From: Dactylosporangium sp. AC04546
Lineage (GTDB): Bacteria > Actinomycetota > Actinomycetes > Mycobacteriales > Micromonosporaceae
DNA length: 33,904 nucleotides
Assembly: GCF_022095675.1 (NCBI RefSeq)
Contig: NZ_JAHYSG010000124.1
Location: 1-33,904, forward strand
Direction of reading: 5' to 3'
Below the pieces are notes generated by a model. It had not been told where the DNA came from. It saw only the letters and a program-made list of their open reading frames with translations, and did not search any database. Shown one piece after another: positions 1-6,705 of the stretch. Position 1 is the stretch's first letter, and every line of letters begins with the position of its first letter. A program made the translations under genes and the position numbers.

Positions 1-1
1 C

Positions 2-205
2 GACGCCGCCGAGGAACCCGACGGCTCCAAAGCCCTCGACATCGCCATCGACCTCTACAGCAACCGCAAGGAGTCGGAGCTGCTGACCAACGAGGCCCGG
101 GAGCGGTCGAAGGCCGAGCTGAAGGAGAAGATCGTGAAGGCGTACACGGAGGAGAAGACGAAGCTCATCATGGACGTGTACTTCACGACGTTCGTGATCC
201 AGTAA
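2..205 (+). CDS. fliL: Flagellar basal body protein FliL, C-terminal end (partial)
   Basis: Only the last 67 codons are in the window; the 5' end lies to the left. The reading frame ends with TAA after the motif VYFTTFVIQ, which matches the conserved FliL C-terminus (VYFTxFVxQ). A run of charged residues before it (ARERSKAELKEKIVKAY) fits the helix of the FliL periplasmic domain. FliL is a single-pass membrane protein around the stator and supports torque or stator stability. Its position directly before fliM is the classical fliL-fliM-fliN order. Identification rests on the motif plus the context, because most of the protein is not visible. Confidence 0.85.
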   Translation, partial: DAAEEPDGSKALDIAIDLYSNRKESELLTNEARERSKAELKEKIVKAYTEEKTKLIMDVYFTTFVIQ

Positions 206-234
206 GCCGGATCAGGCGGGTCCACGACGAATCT

Positions 235-256
235 GGGGGTTTCTCCAGAAACCTCC
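235..256 (+). other. Hairpin between fliL and fliM
   Basis: GGTTTCT and AGAAACC form a 7-bp inverted repeat around CC, extendable by three pairs including one G-U. There is no T-run after it, so it is a weak terminator at best. It may act as an mRNA 3' boundary for fliL before the candidate fliM promoter. Confidence 0.35.
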
Positions 257-278
257 GGGTCCGTTTCGGCCGTTTTAC

Positions 279-306
279 GTCAAGCTGCACCCGAAAGGGC
301 CGATGG
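279..306 (+). promoter_or_regulatory. Candidate FliA/WhiG-type promoter for fliM
   Basis: GTCA, a 16-base spacer and GCCGATGG resemble the flagellar sigma-28 class (about TAAA-N15-GCCGATAA in the well-studied bacteria). The -10-like box ends 7 bases before the GTG start of fliM, so transcription would begin at or next to the start codon. The same geometry is found upstream of the EAL-HDOD gene further right. The sigma factor assignment is inference. Confidence 0.45.
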
Positions 307-313
307 TAGGAGA

Positions 314-1333
314 GTGACGCAGTCTTCGTCCGCGACCGGAAGCGGCCGCACGCCCGGCAAGATGAGCCGGCGCGGCGCCAAAAGCTCCGGTCCCGAGCCG
401 TATGACTTCCGTCGCCCGACCAAACTGTCCCGGGAGCACATCCGAACCCTCCAGATCGCTTACGAGACCTTCGCCCGCCAGTACGCCACGCTGCTGACCA
501 CGAGCCTGCGCGCCGTGTCCCAGGTCAGCCTGGTGTCCATCGAACAGCTCACCTACGCCGAGTACATCAGCGGACTGTCCAGTCCCACCATCGTCGCGAT
601 GTTCGGCATCGACCCACTACCCGGCACCGCCATCCTGGAGTTCTCCCTGAGCACGGCCATGGCCTGCATCGATCACATGCTCGGCGGACCCGGCGGCCCA
701 CAGCCGCAGCGGCCGCTCAGCGACATCGAGACGCCACTGCTGCACAGCCTCATCGAGCGGACGCTCGGTGAGCTCCGCTATGCCTTCGAGGGCATCGTGG
801 CGGTACGGCCGACGATGACCACGATCGAGTACAACCCGCAGTTCGCGCAGGCCGGCGCGACCTCCGACGCGGTCATCGTGTCGTCGTTCGAGATGCGGGT
901 GGGCACCGAGGAGTGCATCGCGACGATCTGCCTGCCGTTCGGCTCGATCTTTCCCAAGCTCCAGGGCGAGCGCGGCGAGGGCGTGCTCACGGAGGCGCAG
1001 CGGGTCGCCCGCGAGACCGCCTACCGCAACGTCGTCGCCGGGCTGGAGGGCGCCCCGATCGAGGTCGCGGTGCGCTTCCAGCCGGTCCGGATGCACCCCG
1101 CCGACCTGGTCGGCCTGCGGCCCGGCGATGTCGTGCCGCTGGCCCACACGACGTCGACGCCCCTCGCCGTGACCACCGCGGACATCACGTTCGCCTACGC
1201 CGTGCCCGGCGCGCAGGGCAACCGCATGGCGTGTCTCGTGGTACCGAGCCCTCAGCCCGGCCAGCGCGGCACGCGCCGGCCCTCCCCCGGGCAACTCGGC
1301 CAGAAGCACCTCGCTGAGGAGACCAGCCGATGA
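314..1333 (+). CDS. fliM: Flagellar motor switch protein FliM
   Basis: This 339-residue protein (E. coli FliM is 334) forms the middle of the C-ring, linking FliG to FliN and normally receiving CheY-P. The middle domain shows the FliM signature region [15 protein letters not shown], followed by [10 protein letters not shown] and the loop DHMLGGPGG (the GGxG motif). The C-terminal part (about residues 255-320) is the SpoA-like domain that pairs with FliN. The N-terminal LSQxEIDALL-type CheY-binding peptide is absent; residues 1-45 are Ser/Arg/Pro-rich instead. The start is GTG; an AGGAG lies only one base before it, too close for normal Shine-Dalgarno pairing, and no other upstream in-frame start exists after the preceding gene. 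The 3' end overlaps fliN by 4 bases (ATGA), indicating translational coupling. Confidence 0.95.
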   Translation: MTQSSSATGSGRTPGKMSRRGAKSSGPEPYDFRRPTKLSREHIRTLQIAYETFARQYATLLTTSLRAVSQVSLVSIEQLTYAEYISGLSSPTIVAMFGIDPLPGTAILEFSLSTAMACIDHMLGGPGGPQPQRPLSDIETPLLHSLIERTLGELRYAFEGIVAVRPTMTTIEYNPQFAQAGATSDAVIVSSFEMRVGTEECIATICLPFGSIFPKLQGERGEGVLTEAQRVARETAYRNVVAGLEGAPIEVAVRFQPVRMHPADLVGLRPGDVVPLAHTTSTPLAVTTADITFAYAVPGAQGNRMACLVVPSPQPGQRGTRRPSPGQLGQKHLAEETSR

Positions 1334-2070
1334 CGATCGCCACCAACGAGGCCCTGCTGGGCCGGGCGGAGGCGGCTGCCCGGGCCGCCGTCGCGTTGCT
1401 GCCCGCCAGCTCTCCGCTCTCCGTCGGTGCGCCCACGCAGAACCTCGACGAGCTCGCCATCAGCGGCCAGTCCGTCCGCGCCCGGTTCGCCGGCGCCGCG
1501 CAGGGCGAGGTCGCGATCGTCGTCACGCAGGACCTTGTCGAGGCGCTCGCCAACTCCCCCATGGGCAGCCTCGACCTCAGCCAGGCCGTGCGGCCCGCCC
1601 TGGAGGCGGCCGCGGCGACCGTCGGCCCGGTCGTCGTCGACCCGGGCGAGGTGCTGGAGCCGGCCGACGCGATGGGCCAGGTCGTAGCGGCGGGCGGCAT
1701 CCTCGTGCCGCTGGCCGCCGAGGACGGCACCGTGCACGCGATGGTCGGCCTGGCCGTGGCCGCGGAAGTGACCGGCGGCGACGGCGAGCCGGCCGACGCG
1801 CCGCCCGGGCGCGGCGGCGCCCGGCCCGCGTTCGACCTGCTCCACGACGTGGAGATGGAGGTGACCGCCGAGCTCGGCCGCACCCGGATGAGCGTGCGGG
1901 AGCTGCTCTCGCTGGCCCCGGGGGCGGTGATCGAGCTCGACCGCGCCGCCGGCGGACCGGCCGACCTGCTCGTCAACGGCCGGCTGATCGCCCGCGGCGA
2001 GGTGGTCGTCATCGACGAGAACTTCGGCATCCGCATCACCGAGATCGTCGGCCCGAGCGACCGGGCCTGA
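1330..2070 (+). CDS. fliN: Flagellar motor switch protein FliN with extra N-terminal domain
   Basis: The C-terminal ~75 residues (from [19 protein letters not shown] to the end) are a typical FliN SpoA domain, containing [19 protein letters not shown] and GIRITEIV. FliN forms the cytoplasmic rim of the C-ring. At 246 residues it is much longer than E. coli FliN (137). The first ~160 residues contain an alternating strand/helix region ([17 protein letters not shown], then [18 protein letters not shown]) that resembles one CheX/CheC-type unit as in FliY, but the helix has E..A rather than the ExxN phosphatase motif. It starts with ATG after a good GAGGAGA site and overlaps fliM by 4 bases. FliY-type naming is possible, but phosphatase activity is not supported. 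Confidence 0.93.
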   Translation: MTIATNEALLGRAEAAARAAVALLPASSPLSVGAPTQNLDELAISGQSVRARFAGAAQGEVAIVVTQDLVEALANSPMGSLDLSQAVRPALEAAAATVGPVVVDPGEVLEPADAMGQVVAAGGILVPLAAEDGTVHAMVGLAVAAEVTGGDGEPADAPPGRGGARPAFDLLHDVEMEVTAELGRTRMSVRELLSLAPGAVIELDRAAGGPADLLVNGRLIARGEVVVIDENFGIRITEIVGPSDRA

Positions 2071-2084
2071 GCCGGAATACCACG

Positions 2085-2396
2085 ATGATCGAACTGGCTT
2101 TGCGCGTTCTGTGCTCACTTACCGTAGTCTTCGGCATACTCTGGGCACTTACGCGGCTGGTTCGACGCCCGCTCGCCGGCCGCGGTGGAGGAACGGTCAC
2201 CGTGGTCGCACGCCAGCAGCTGAGCCGCGGCTCCTCGCTCGCCGTGGTCAAGGTGGCCGACCGGGCGCTCGTGCTCGGCGTGACCGACAACGGGGTGTCG
2301 CTGCTCGCCGACGCCGACGCCAAGCTCTTCCCGGAGCCGCCGCCGCCCGAGAACCCGGTGGGGCAGGCGCTGAAGCTGTTCCGGGGCAGAAGATGA
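2085..2396 (+). CDS. fliO: Flagellar biosynthetic protein FliO
   Basis: This small 103-residue protein has one N-terminal membrane segment (about residues 3-24, LALRVLCSLTVVFGILWALT). A short cytoplasmic domain follows, with the FliO-type pattern VTVVARQQLSRGSSLAVVKV and LVLGVTDNGVSLLADAD. FliO assists assembly of the FliP ring in the export gate. Its place between fliN and fliP and its size support the call more than residue identity does, as FliO is poorly conserved. The stop codon overlaps the fliP start (ATGA). The Shine-Dalgarno sequence is weak, so coupling to upstream translation is likely. Confidence 0.88.
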   Translation: MIELALRVLCSLTVVFGILWALTRLVRRPLAGRGGGTVTVVARQQLSRGSSLAVVKVADRALVLGVTDNGVSLLADADAKLFPEPPPPENPVGQALKLFRGRR

Positions 2397-3187
2397 TCCG
2401 AGTTGTACTGGCGGTCGCCGCGCTGCTGTGCGCCGCGATCCTCGCCGGGCCGGGCCTCGCGGAGGCCGCGCCGACGCCGAGACCACCGGCCCCGCCGTCG
2501 GCGCCGGTGGTCGACGGGTCGCCCGACGGCACCGTCACCATCGACATCGACGGGGTGCAGCCGAGCCAGTCGATCACCATCCTGATCGCCCTGACGCTGC
2601 TGTCCGTCGCGCCGGCGCTGCTGCTCACCTGCACGGCCTTCACGAAGATCTTCGTGGTGCTGAGCATCACCCGCAACGCGCTCGGCCTGAGCAACGTGCC
2701 GCCCAACCAGGTCCTCGCCGGCCTGGCCCTGTTCATCAGCCTGTTCATCATGTCGCCGGTGCTGTCGGACATGAACCGCGACGGTGTCCAGCCCTACCTC
2801 AAGGGCGAGAAGACCCAGGCGGTCGCGTTCAAGGACGGCACCCAGCCGCTGCACGCGTTCATGCTCAAGCAGACCCGCAAGGACGAGATCGCGCTCTTCA
2901 CCAAGATCGCCGACCGGCCGGCGCCGAAGAGCAAGGAGGACGTACCGCTGAGCACGCTGGTGCCGGCGTTCATCCTCTCGGAGCTGCGGGCCGCCTTCAT
3001 CATCGGCTTCGTCATCTACATCCCGTTCCTGGTGATCGACATGGTCGTCTCGGCCGCCCTCATGTCGCTGGGCATGATGATGCTCCCGCCGGTGACCATC
3101 GCACTGCCGTTCAAACTCCTACTGTTCGTGCTGGTCAACGGCTGGGGGCTGATCCTCACCGCGCTCGTGGCCAGCTACCGAGGATGA
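2393..3187 (+). CDS. fliP: Flagellar export gate protein FliP
   Basis: FliP is the core pentameric channel subunit of the flagellar type III export gate in the inner membrane. The 264-residue protein has an N-terminal signal-like hydrophobic stretch (residues 3-26). It then has the family landmarks TCTAFTKIFVVLSITRNALG, PPNQVLAGLALFIS, LSTLVPAFILSELRAAFIIGF, YIPFLVIDMVVSAALMSLGM and PFKLLLFVLVNGW. The start chosen is the ATG overlapping the fliO stop, which leaves the cleavable leader typical of FliP; longer upstream frames would run through fliO. Length and motif order are normal for the family. Confidence 0.97.
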   Translation: MIRVVLAVAALLCAAILAGPGLAEAAPTPRPPAPPSAPVVDGSPDGTVTIDIDGVQPSQSITILIALTLLSVAPALLLTCTAFTKIFVVLSITRNALGLSNVPPNQVLAGLALFISLFIMSPVLSDMNRDGVQPYLKGEKTQAVAFKDGTQPLHAFMLKQTRKDEIALFTKIADRPAPKSKEDVPLSTLVPAFILSELRAAFIIGFVIYIPFLVIDMVVSAALMSLGMMMLPPVTIALPFKLLLFVLVNGWGLILTALVASYRG

Positions 3188-3203
3188 CGGGGGAACCCCT
3201 CTC

Positions 3204-3479
3204 ATGACCGACACCAGAATCATCGAGCTGAGCATCCAGGCCATGACCATCGCGGCCAAGCTCGCGGCGCCGATGCTCGTGACCGCGCTCGTCGTCGGCT
3301 TCGTCGTGTCGCTGTTCCAGTCGGTGACCCAGATCCAGGAGCAGACGCTGTCGTTCGTGCCGAAGGCGGCCGCGATCGGCATCGCCCTGCTGCTGGCCGG
3401 CAACTGGATGCTGCACGAGATGATCACCTACACCGAGCGGCTCTACGCCCAGATCCCGGATCTCATCAGCGGCGCCTGA
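3204..3479 (+). CDS. fliQ: Flagellar export gate protein FliQ
   Basis: FliQ is a 91-residue protein with two membrane helices (about residues 14-40 and 54-72) separated by the conserved VSLFQSVTQIQEQTLSFVPK hairpin. It packs around FliP in the export gate. Size and motif are exactly those of the family. A G-rich stretch precedes the ATG. The stop codon shares one base with the start codon of fliR (TGATG), so the two are probably translationally coupled. Confidence 0.97.
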   Translation: MTDTRIIELSIQAMTIAAKLAAPMLVTALVVGFVVSLFQSVTQIQEQTLSFVPKAAAIGIALLLAGNWMLHEMITYTERLYAQIPDLISGA

Positions 3480-4246
3480 TGGAGCTCAGCCTCCCGCTGA
3501 ACACGATCATCGCCGTCCTGCTCGCCTCGATCCGGGCCGGCGTGTGGCTCACGCTCTGCCCGCCGTTCAGCAACCGCGGCATCCCGACGACGGTCAAGGC
3601 CATCTTCTCGGTGGCGATCGCGCTGCCGCTGGAGCCGAAGCTCGCGACGCAGGTGCCAGCGAACCTGTCGACCGGCACGCTCATCGCGGTCGCCGTCGAG
3701 CAGGTGGTGGTCGGCGCGGCGCTGGCGTTCCTGACGATGCTCATCTTCGCCGCGACCCAGATCGCCGGCAACGTCATCGACCTGGTCGGCGGCTTCAGCC
3801 TCGCGTTCGCGATGGACCCGTTCTCGCTGCAGGGCAACGCCGTCTTCGGCCGGTTCTACAGCCTGCTGACGATGGCCATCATGTACGCCACCGACTCGCA
3901 CCAGCTGATCCTGCGCGGCTTCACCCGCTCGTACCAGGCGATCCCGCTCGACGGCACGATGTCGGTCGGCAACTTCACGCAGCTGGTCACCACCGGCGCC
4001 GCGCAGATGTTCCTGGCCGGCCTGCAGATCGCGGCGCCACTGGTGGCGATCATGCTCTGCGTGGACGTCGCGCTGGGCCTGCTGACCCGCGCGGCCCCCG
4101 CCCTCAACCCGTTCGCGTTCGGCTTCCCGGCGAAGATCTTCCTCACGCTGCTGGTCGCGGGCACCGCGATGATGCTGCTGCCGAACGCGATCGCCAACCT
4201 CACCACCCGGTCGCTGACCCTGGTCCTGCGCCTCCTCCAGGGCTAA
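3479..4246 (+). CDS. fliR: Flagellar export gate protein FliR
   Basis: This 255-residue polytopic membrane protein is the single-copy cap of the FliPQR export gate. Recognisable family features include an N-terminal region ending in RAGVWLTLCPPFSNRGIPTT, the internal GNVIDLVGGFSLAFAMDPFS (FliR GxxIDxxxGFxxAxxxDP pattern), and a C-terminal RAAPALNPFAFGFPAKIFLT segment. Five to six hydrophobic segments are visible. Its stop codon overlaps the stop codon of the oppositely oriented flhB (4 shared bases), so no room exists for a conventional terminator between them. It is the last gene of the rightward fliM-fliR run. Confidence 0.96.
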   Translation: MELSLPLNTIIAVLLASIRAGVWLTLCPPFSNRGIPTTVKAIFSVAIALPLEPKLATQVPANLSTGTLIAVAVEQVVVGAALAFLTMLIFAATQIAGNVIDLVGGFSLAFAMDPFSLQGNAVFGRFYSLLTMAIMYATDSHQLILRGFTRSYQAIPLDGTMSVGNFTQLVTTGAAQMFLAGLQIAAPLVAIMLCVDVALGLLTRAAPALNPFAFGFPAKIFLTLLVAGTAMMLLPNAIANLTTRSLTLVLRLLQG

Positions 4247-5331
4247 CCGGGGCCGGCTGGGAGGACGTTGGTGTGCAGGCCGGCCGCCGAGCCCTTCGAC
4301 TTCAGCAGCATGATGAAGGCGAGCACGCGGGCGACCGCGCCGAAGAGCTCGGCCGGGATCTCGTCGCCGAGATCGCAGGCGCCGTAGAGGGCCCGGGCCA
4401 GCGGCACGTCCTGGACCATCGGGACGCGGTGCTCGGCCGCCACCTCGCGGATCTTCGCGGCGATGAGGCCCGCGCCCTTGGCGACCACGCGCGGCGCGCC
4501 CTTCTCCGGCTCGTACCGCAGCGCCACCGCCACGTGCGTCGGGTTCACCACCACGACGTCGGCGCGCGGCACGTCGGCCATCATGCGGCTGCGGGCCATC
4601 TCGTGCTGCCGCTGCCGGATCTGGCCCTTCACGTGCGGGTCGCCCTCGCTCTTGCGGTGCTCCTCCTTGACCTCCTCCTTCGACATCTTCAGCTGCTTGT
4701 TGACCCGCCGCTTGGCGACCGCGTAGTCGGCCGCGGCCAGCACGAGCCCGGTCACGGCGGCGACCTGGACGACCCGCAGCACGGTATCGCCGACCAGACC
4801 GATGACGGTCTGCAGCGGGATCGCGGTCGCCGACAGCAGCGACGGCACGAGCGTGCGCATGGTGTTGAACACGACCAGGGCGAGCACGACCACCTTGAAC
4901 AGCGACTTGACCGACTCCCACGCGGCCTGCCCGCCGAACGTCTTCTTGATGCCGCTGAACGGGTTGAGCCGCTTGAAGTCGGGCTTGAACAGCTTGGCCG
5001 CCGGCCGCAGCCCGCCCTGCACGGCGGCGGCCATGATCGCGAACACGAACAGCCCGACGGTGATCGGCGCGGCGATGACGACGATGTCCTTCACGGCGCT
5101 CTTCAGCAGCGCGAGGGCCTTCTCCGGCGTGGGGTCGACGAACGCCTGCGTGCAGCGCGCGAACAGCGACTGGGTGCGCGAGACCGTGTCGCGGGCCAGC
5201 TTCGGGATGAGCAGGCTGGCCAGCAGGACGCCGCCCCACGCGCCGAGGTCGGGCGTGCGGGCGCGGGTTCCCTCGCGCCGGGCCTGCCGCTTCTTCTGCT
5301 CGGTAGGCTGCTCGGTCTTCTCGCCGGCCAT
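4243..5331 (-). CDS. flhB: Flagellar export switch protein FlhB
   Basis: FlhB sets substrate specificity of flagellar export, switching from rod/hook to filament proteins. The 362-residue product begins with AGEKTEQPTEQKKRQARREG, the usual FlhB opening. It has four hydrophobic segments (about 31-46, 85-108, 142-160 and 180-205). The NPTH autocleavage site is at residues 263-266 (VVVNPTHVAVALRY), so autocleavage should be intact. A GGCAGGGG site precedes the ATG. In most genomes flhB follows fliR on the same strand; here it is inverted and lies 10 bases downstream of an EAL-HDOD gene, with which it probably forms a two-gene operon. Confidence 0.96.
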   Translation of the reverse strand: MAGEKTEQPTEQKKRQARREGTRARTPDLGAWGGVLLASLLIPKLARDTVSRTQSLFARCTQAFVDPTPEKALALLKSAVKDIVVIAAPITVGLFVFAIMAAAVQGGLRPAAKLFKPDFKRLNPFSGIKKTFGGQAAWESVKSLFKVVVLALVVFNTMRTLVPSLLSATAIPLQTVIGLVGDTVLRVVQVAAVTGLVLAAADYAVAKRRVNKQLKMSKEEVKEEHRKSEGDPHVKGQIRQRQHEMARSRMMADVPRADVVVVNPTHVAVALRYEPEKGAPRVVAKGAGLIAAKIREVAAEHRVPMVQDVPLARALYGACDLGDEIPAELFGAVARVLAFIMLLKSKGSAAGLHTNVLPAGPG

Positions 5332-5341
5332 CCCCTGCCGC

Positions 5342-6601
5342 CTACGACACGCTGGTGCCCAGCGCGCCCTCGATCGTCTTCATCGACCAGCCGACGGCCG
5401 ACAGGTACGCCTTGGCGAGCTCGTTCGACGACACCGGCGACAGGGACAGCGCCTGCTCGTCGGCCATCTCGTAGGCGCGCACGACGGCGAGCACCTGGCC
5501 CAGCCGGCCGTGCCCGTCGATGAGCGCCTCGGCGATCTCGACCGTCAACGGCAGCCGGGACACCAGCTCGGCGACGGGTTCGGCGATGAGCTCGGCGACG
5601 CCGGCGAGCAGTCCCACGGTGAAGGCGGCCTCGCCGGCCAGGCCGAGCCGCTCGGCGACGGTCTGGCAGAGCCGGGCCCGGGCCATCGTCGTCGACAGCT
5701 GCTCCTCGCTGGCCGACTCGGCGACGTCGCTGACCAGCATGAGCGCCGCCCACTGCCGGATCTTCGCCGACCCGAGCAGCACGACGGCGTCGCGGACGGA
5801 CGCGACCTTCCGCGGCAGCCCGGCCGCGGCCGAGTTGGTGGCGCGCAGGATGCGGTACGACAGCGCCGGGTCGCTCTGCACGATCGAGCTGACCTTCGCG
5901 ATGTCGGCGTCATCGGCCGTGACCGCGCCCAGCAGCTCCAGGCGGCGCAGCCGCGACGGGGACAGCGCCACCGCACTGAGCACCTGCGGGCGGCCGACGG
6001 CGTACCCCTGCAACAGGTCGAAGCCGAAGCGCTTGGCGAGCAGGATGTGCTCCTCGGTCTCGACCCGCTCGGCGACGAGCTTGATGCCGGGGTACTGCCG
6101 GCACTGGTCGACCACCTCGGCGAGCTCCTCCGGCTCGCGGATCAGCAGGTCCAGCTTCACGAAGGCGGCCAGCCCGAGCAGCCGCTCGTGCCCCAGCCCG
6201 AAGACGAAGTCGTCGAGGGCGATCTCGTAGCCCTGCTCGACCAGCCGGGCGGTGCCGGCGAGCACCGCGTCGTCGATCTCGACGGTCTCCAGGATCTCCA
6301 GGATCGCGTGGTCGGGGTCGAACGGCAGCGGCAGCTCGCCGACGAGGAAGTCGCGGGTCAGGTTGATGAAGCACTTGCGCCCGCCGACCAGCTGCTCCAG
6401 CCCGAACTCGGTGAACGCGTTGACGATGACCTGGCTGGTCGCGTAGGCGCTGCGCCGGCTTGCCTCGCCGTCGTCGGGCGCGCCGCGGAACAGCAGCTCG
6501 TAGCCGACGACGTGCCCGCTCCAGTCGTAGATGGGCTGCCGGCCGATGTGCACCAGCTGGGTGCCCTCGGGGTCGGCGCGGGAGGTCGTTGCTGGCTGCA
6601 C
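5342..6601 (-). CDS. EAL-HDOD signal transduction protein (YuxH-like)
   Basis: The 419-residue protein has an EAL-like domain (about 15-215) followed by an HDOD domain (about 225-400), the YuxH-type architecture. The EAL signature is ELL (residues 35-37 in VGYELLFRG). Several positions used for cyclic-di-GMP hydrolysis still look present: FINLT, ILEILE, ALDDF, VKLDLL, AERVE and LLQGY. However, DDFG is replaced by DDFVFG, so catalysis cannot be judged by eye. The HDOD part (SIVQSDPALSYRILRATNS, SVRDAVVLLGSAKIRQW) lacks HD-GYP catalytic motifs and is expected to be a protein-binding module. It begins with GTG, shows no clear Shine-Dalgarno site, and leads the EAL-HDOD/flhB pair, suggesting a link between cyclic-di-GMP and flagellar export. 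Confidence 0.88.
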   Translation of the reverse strand: MQPATTSRADPEGTQLVHIGRQPIYDWSGHVVGYELLFRGAPDDGEASRRSAYATSQVIVNAFTEFGLEQLVGGRKCFINLTRDFLVGELPLPFDPDHAILEILETVEIDDAVLAGTARLVEQGYEIALDDFVFGLGHERLLGLAAFVKLDLLIREPEELAEVVDQCRQYPGIKLVAERVETEEHILLAKRFGFDLLQGYAVGRPQVLSAVALSPSRLRRLELLGAVTADDADIAKVSSIVQSDPALSYRILRATNSAAAGLPRKVASVRDAVVLLGSAKIRQWAALMLVSDVAESASEEQLSTTMARARLCQTVAERLGLAGEAAFTVGLLAGVAELIAEPVAELVSRLPLTVEIAEALIDGHGRLGQVLAVVRAYEMADEQALSLSPVSSNELAKAYLSAVGWSMKTIEGALGTSVS

Positions 6602-6608
6602 GTCTGAC

Positions 6609-6636
6609 CGATCGGCATGCGGCGCTGCAACCCAAG
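6609..6636 (-). promoter_or_regulatory. Candidate FliA/WhiG-type promoter for the EAL-HDOD/flhB pair
   Basis: Read on the minus strand: CTTG, a 16-base spacer, then GCCGATCG, ending exactly 7 bases before the GTG start. The -10-like part is good and the -35-like part is weak. The 7-base distance equals that at fliM. Confidence 0.35.
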
Positions 6637-6643
6637 GAAAACC

Positions 6644-6671
6644 CTCAGGCGTACCCGTTCGGCACCGATCA
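6644..6671 (+). promoter_or_regulatory. Candidate FliA/WhiG-type promoter for flhA
   Basis: CTCA, a 16-base spacer and ACCGATCA lie about 34 bases upstream of the flhA start, which has its own Shine-Dalgarno site. It is divergent from the candidate promoter of the EAL-HDOD gene. The call depends on similarity to the other sites in this window. Confidence 0.3.
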
Positions 6672-6705
6672 GGGGGTTGTCGCCCAGATCTGAAGTGGGA
6701 GTGCG

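Noticed and set aside
235..256. Hairpin after fliL as a full rho-independent terminator
   Set aside because: The loop is very small and no T-run follows, so it is recorded only as a hairpin.
2111..2392. N-terminal extension of FliP into fliO
   Set aside because: It is a different frame of fliO with Arg-rich low-complexity translation; the ATG overlapping the fliO stop gives a normal FliP with a signal sequence.
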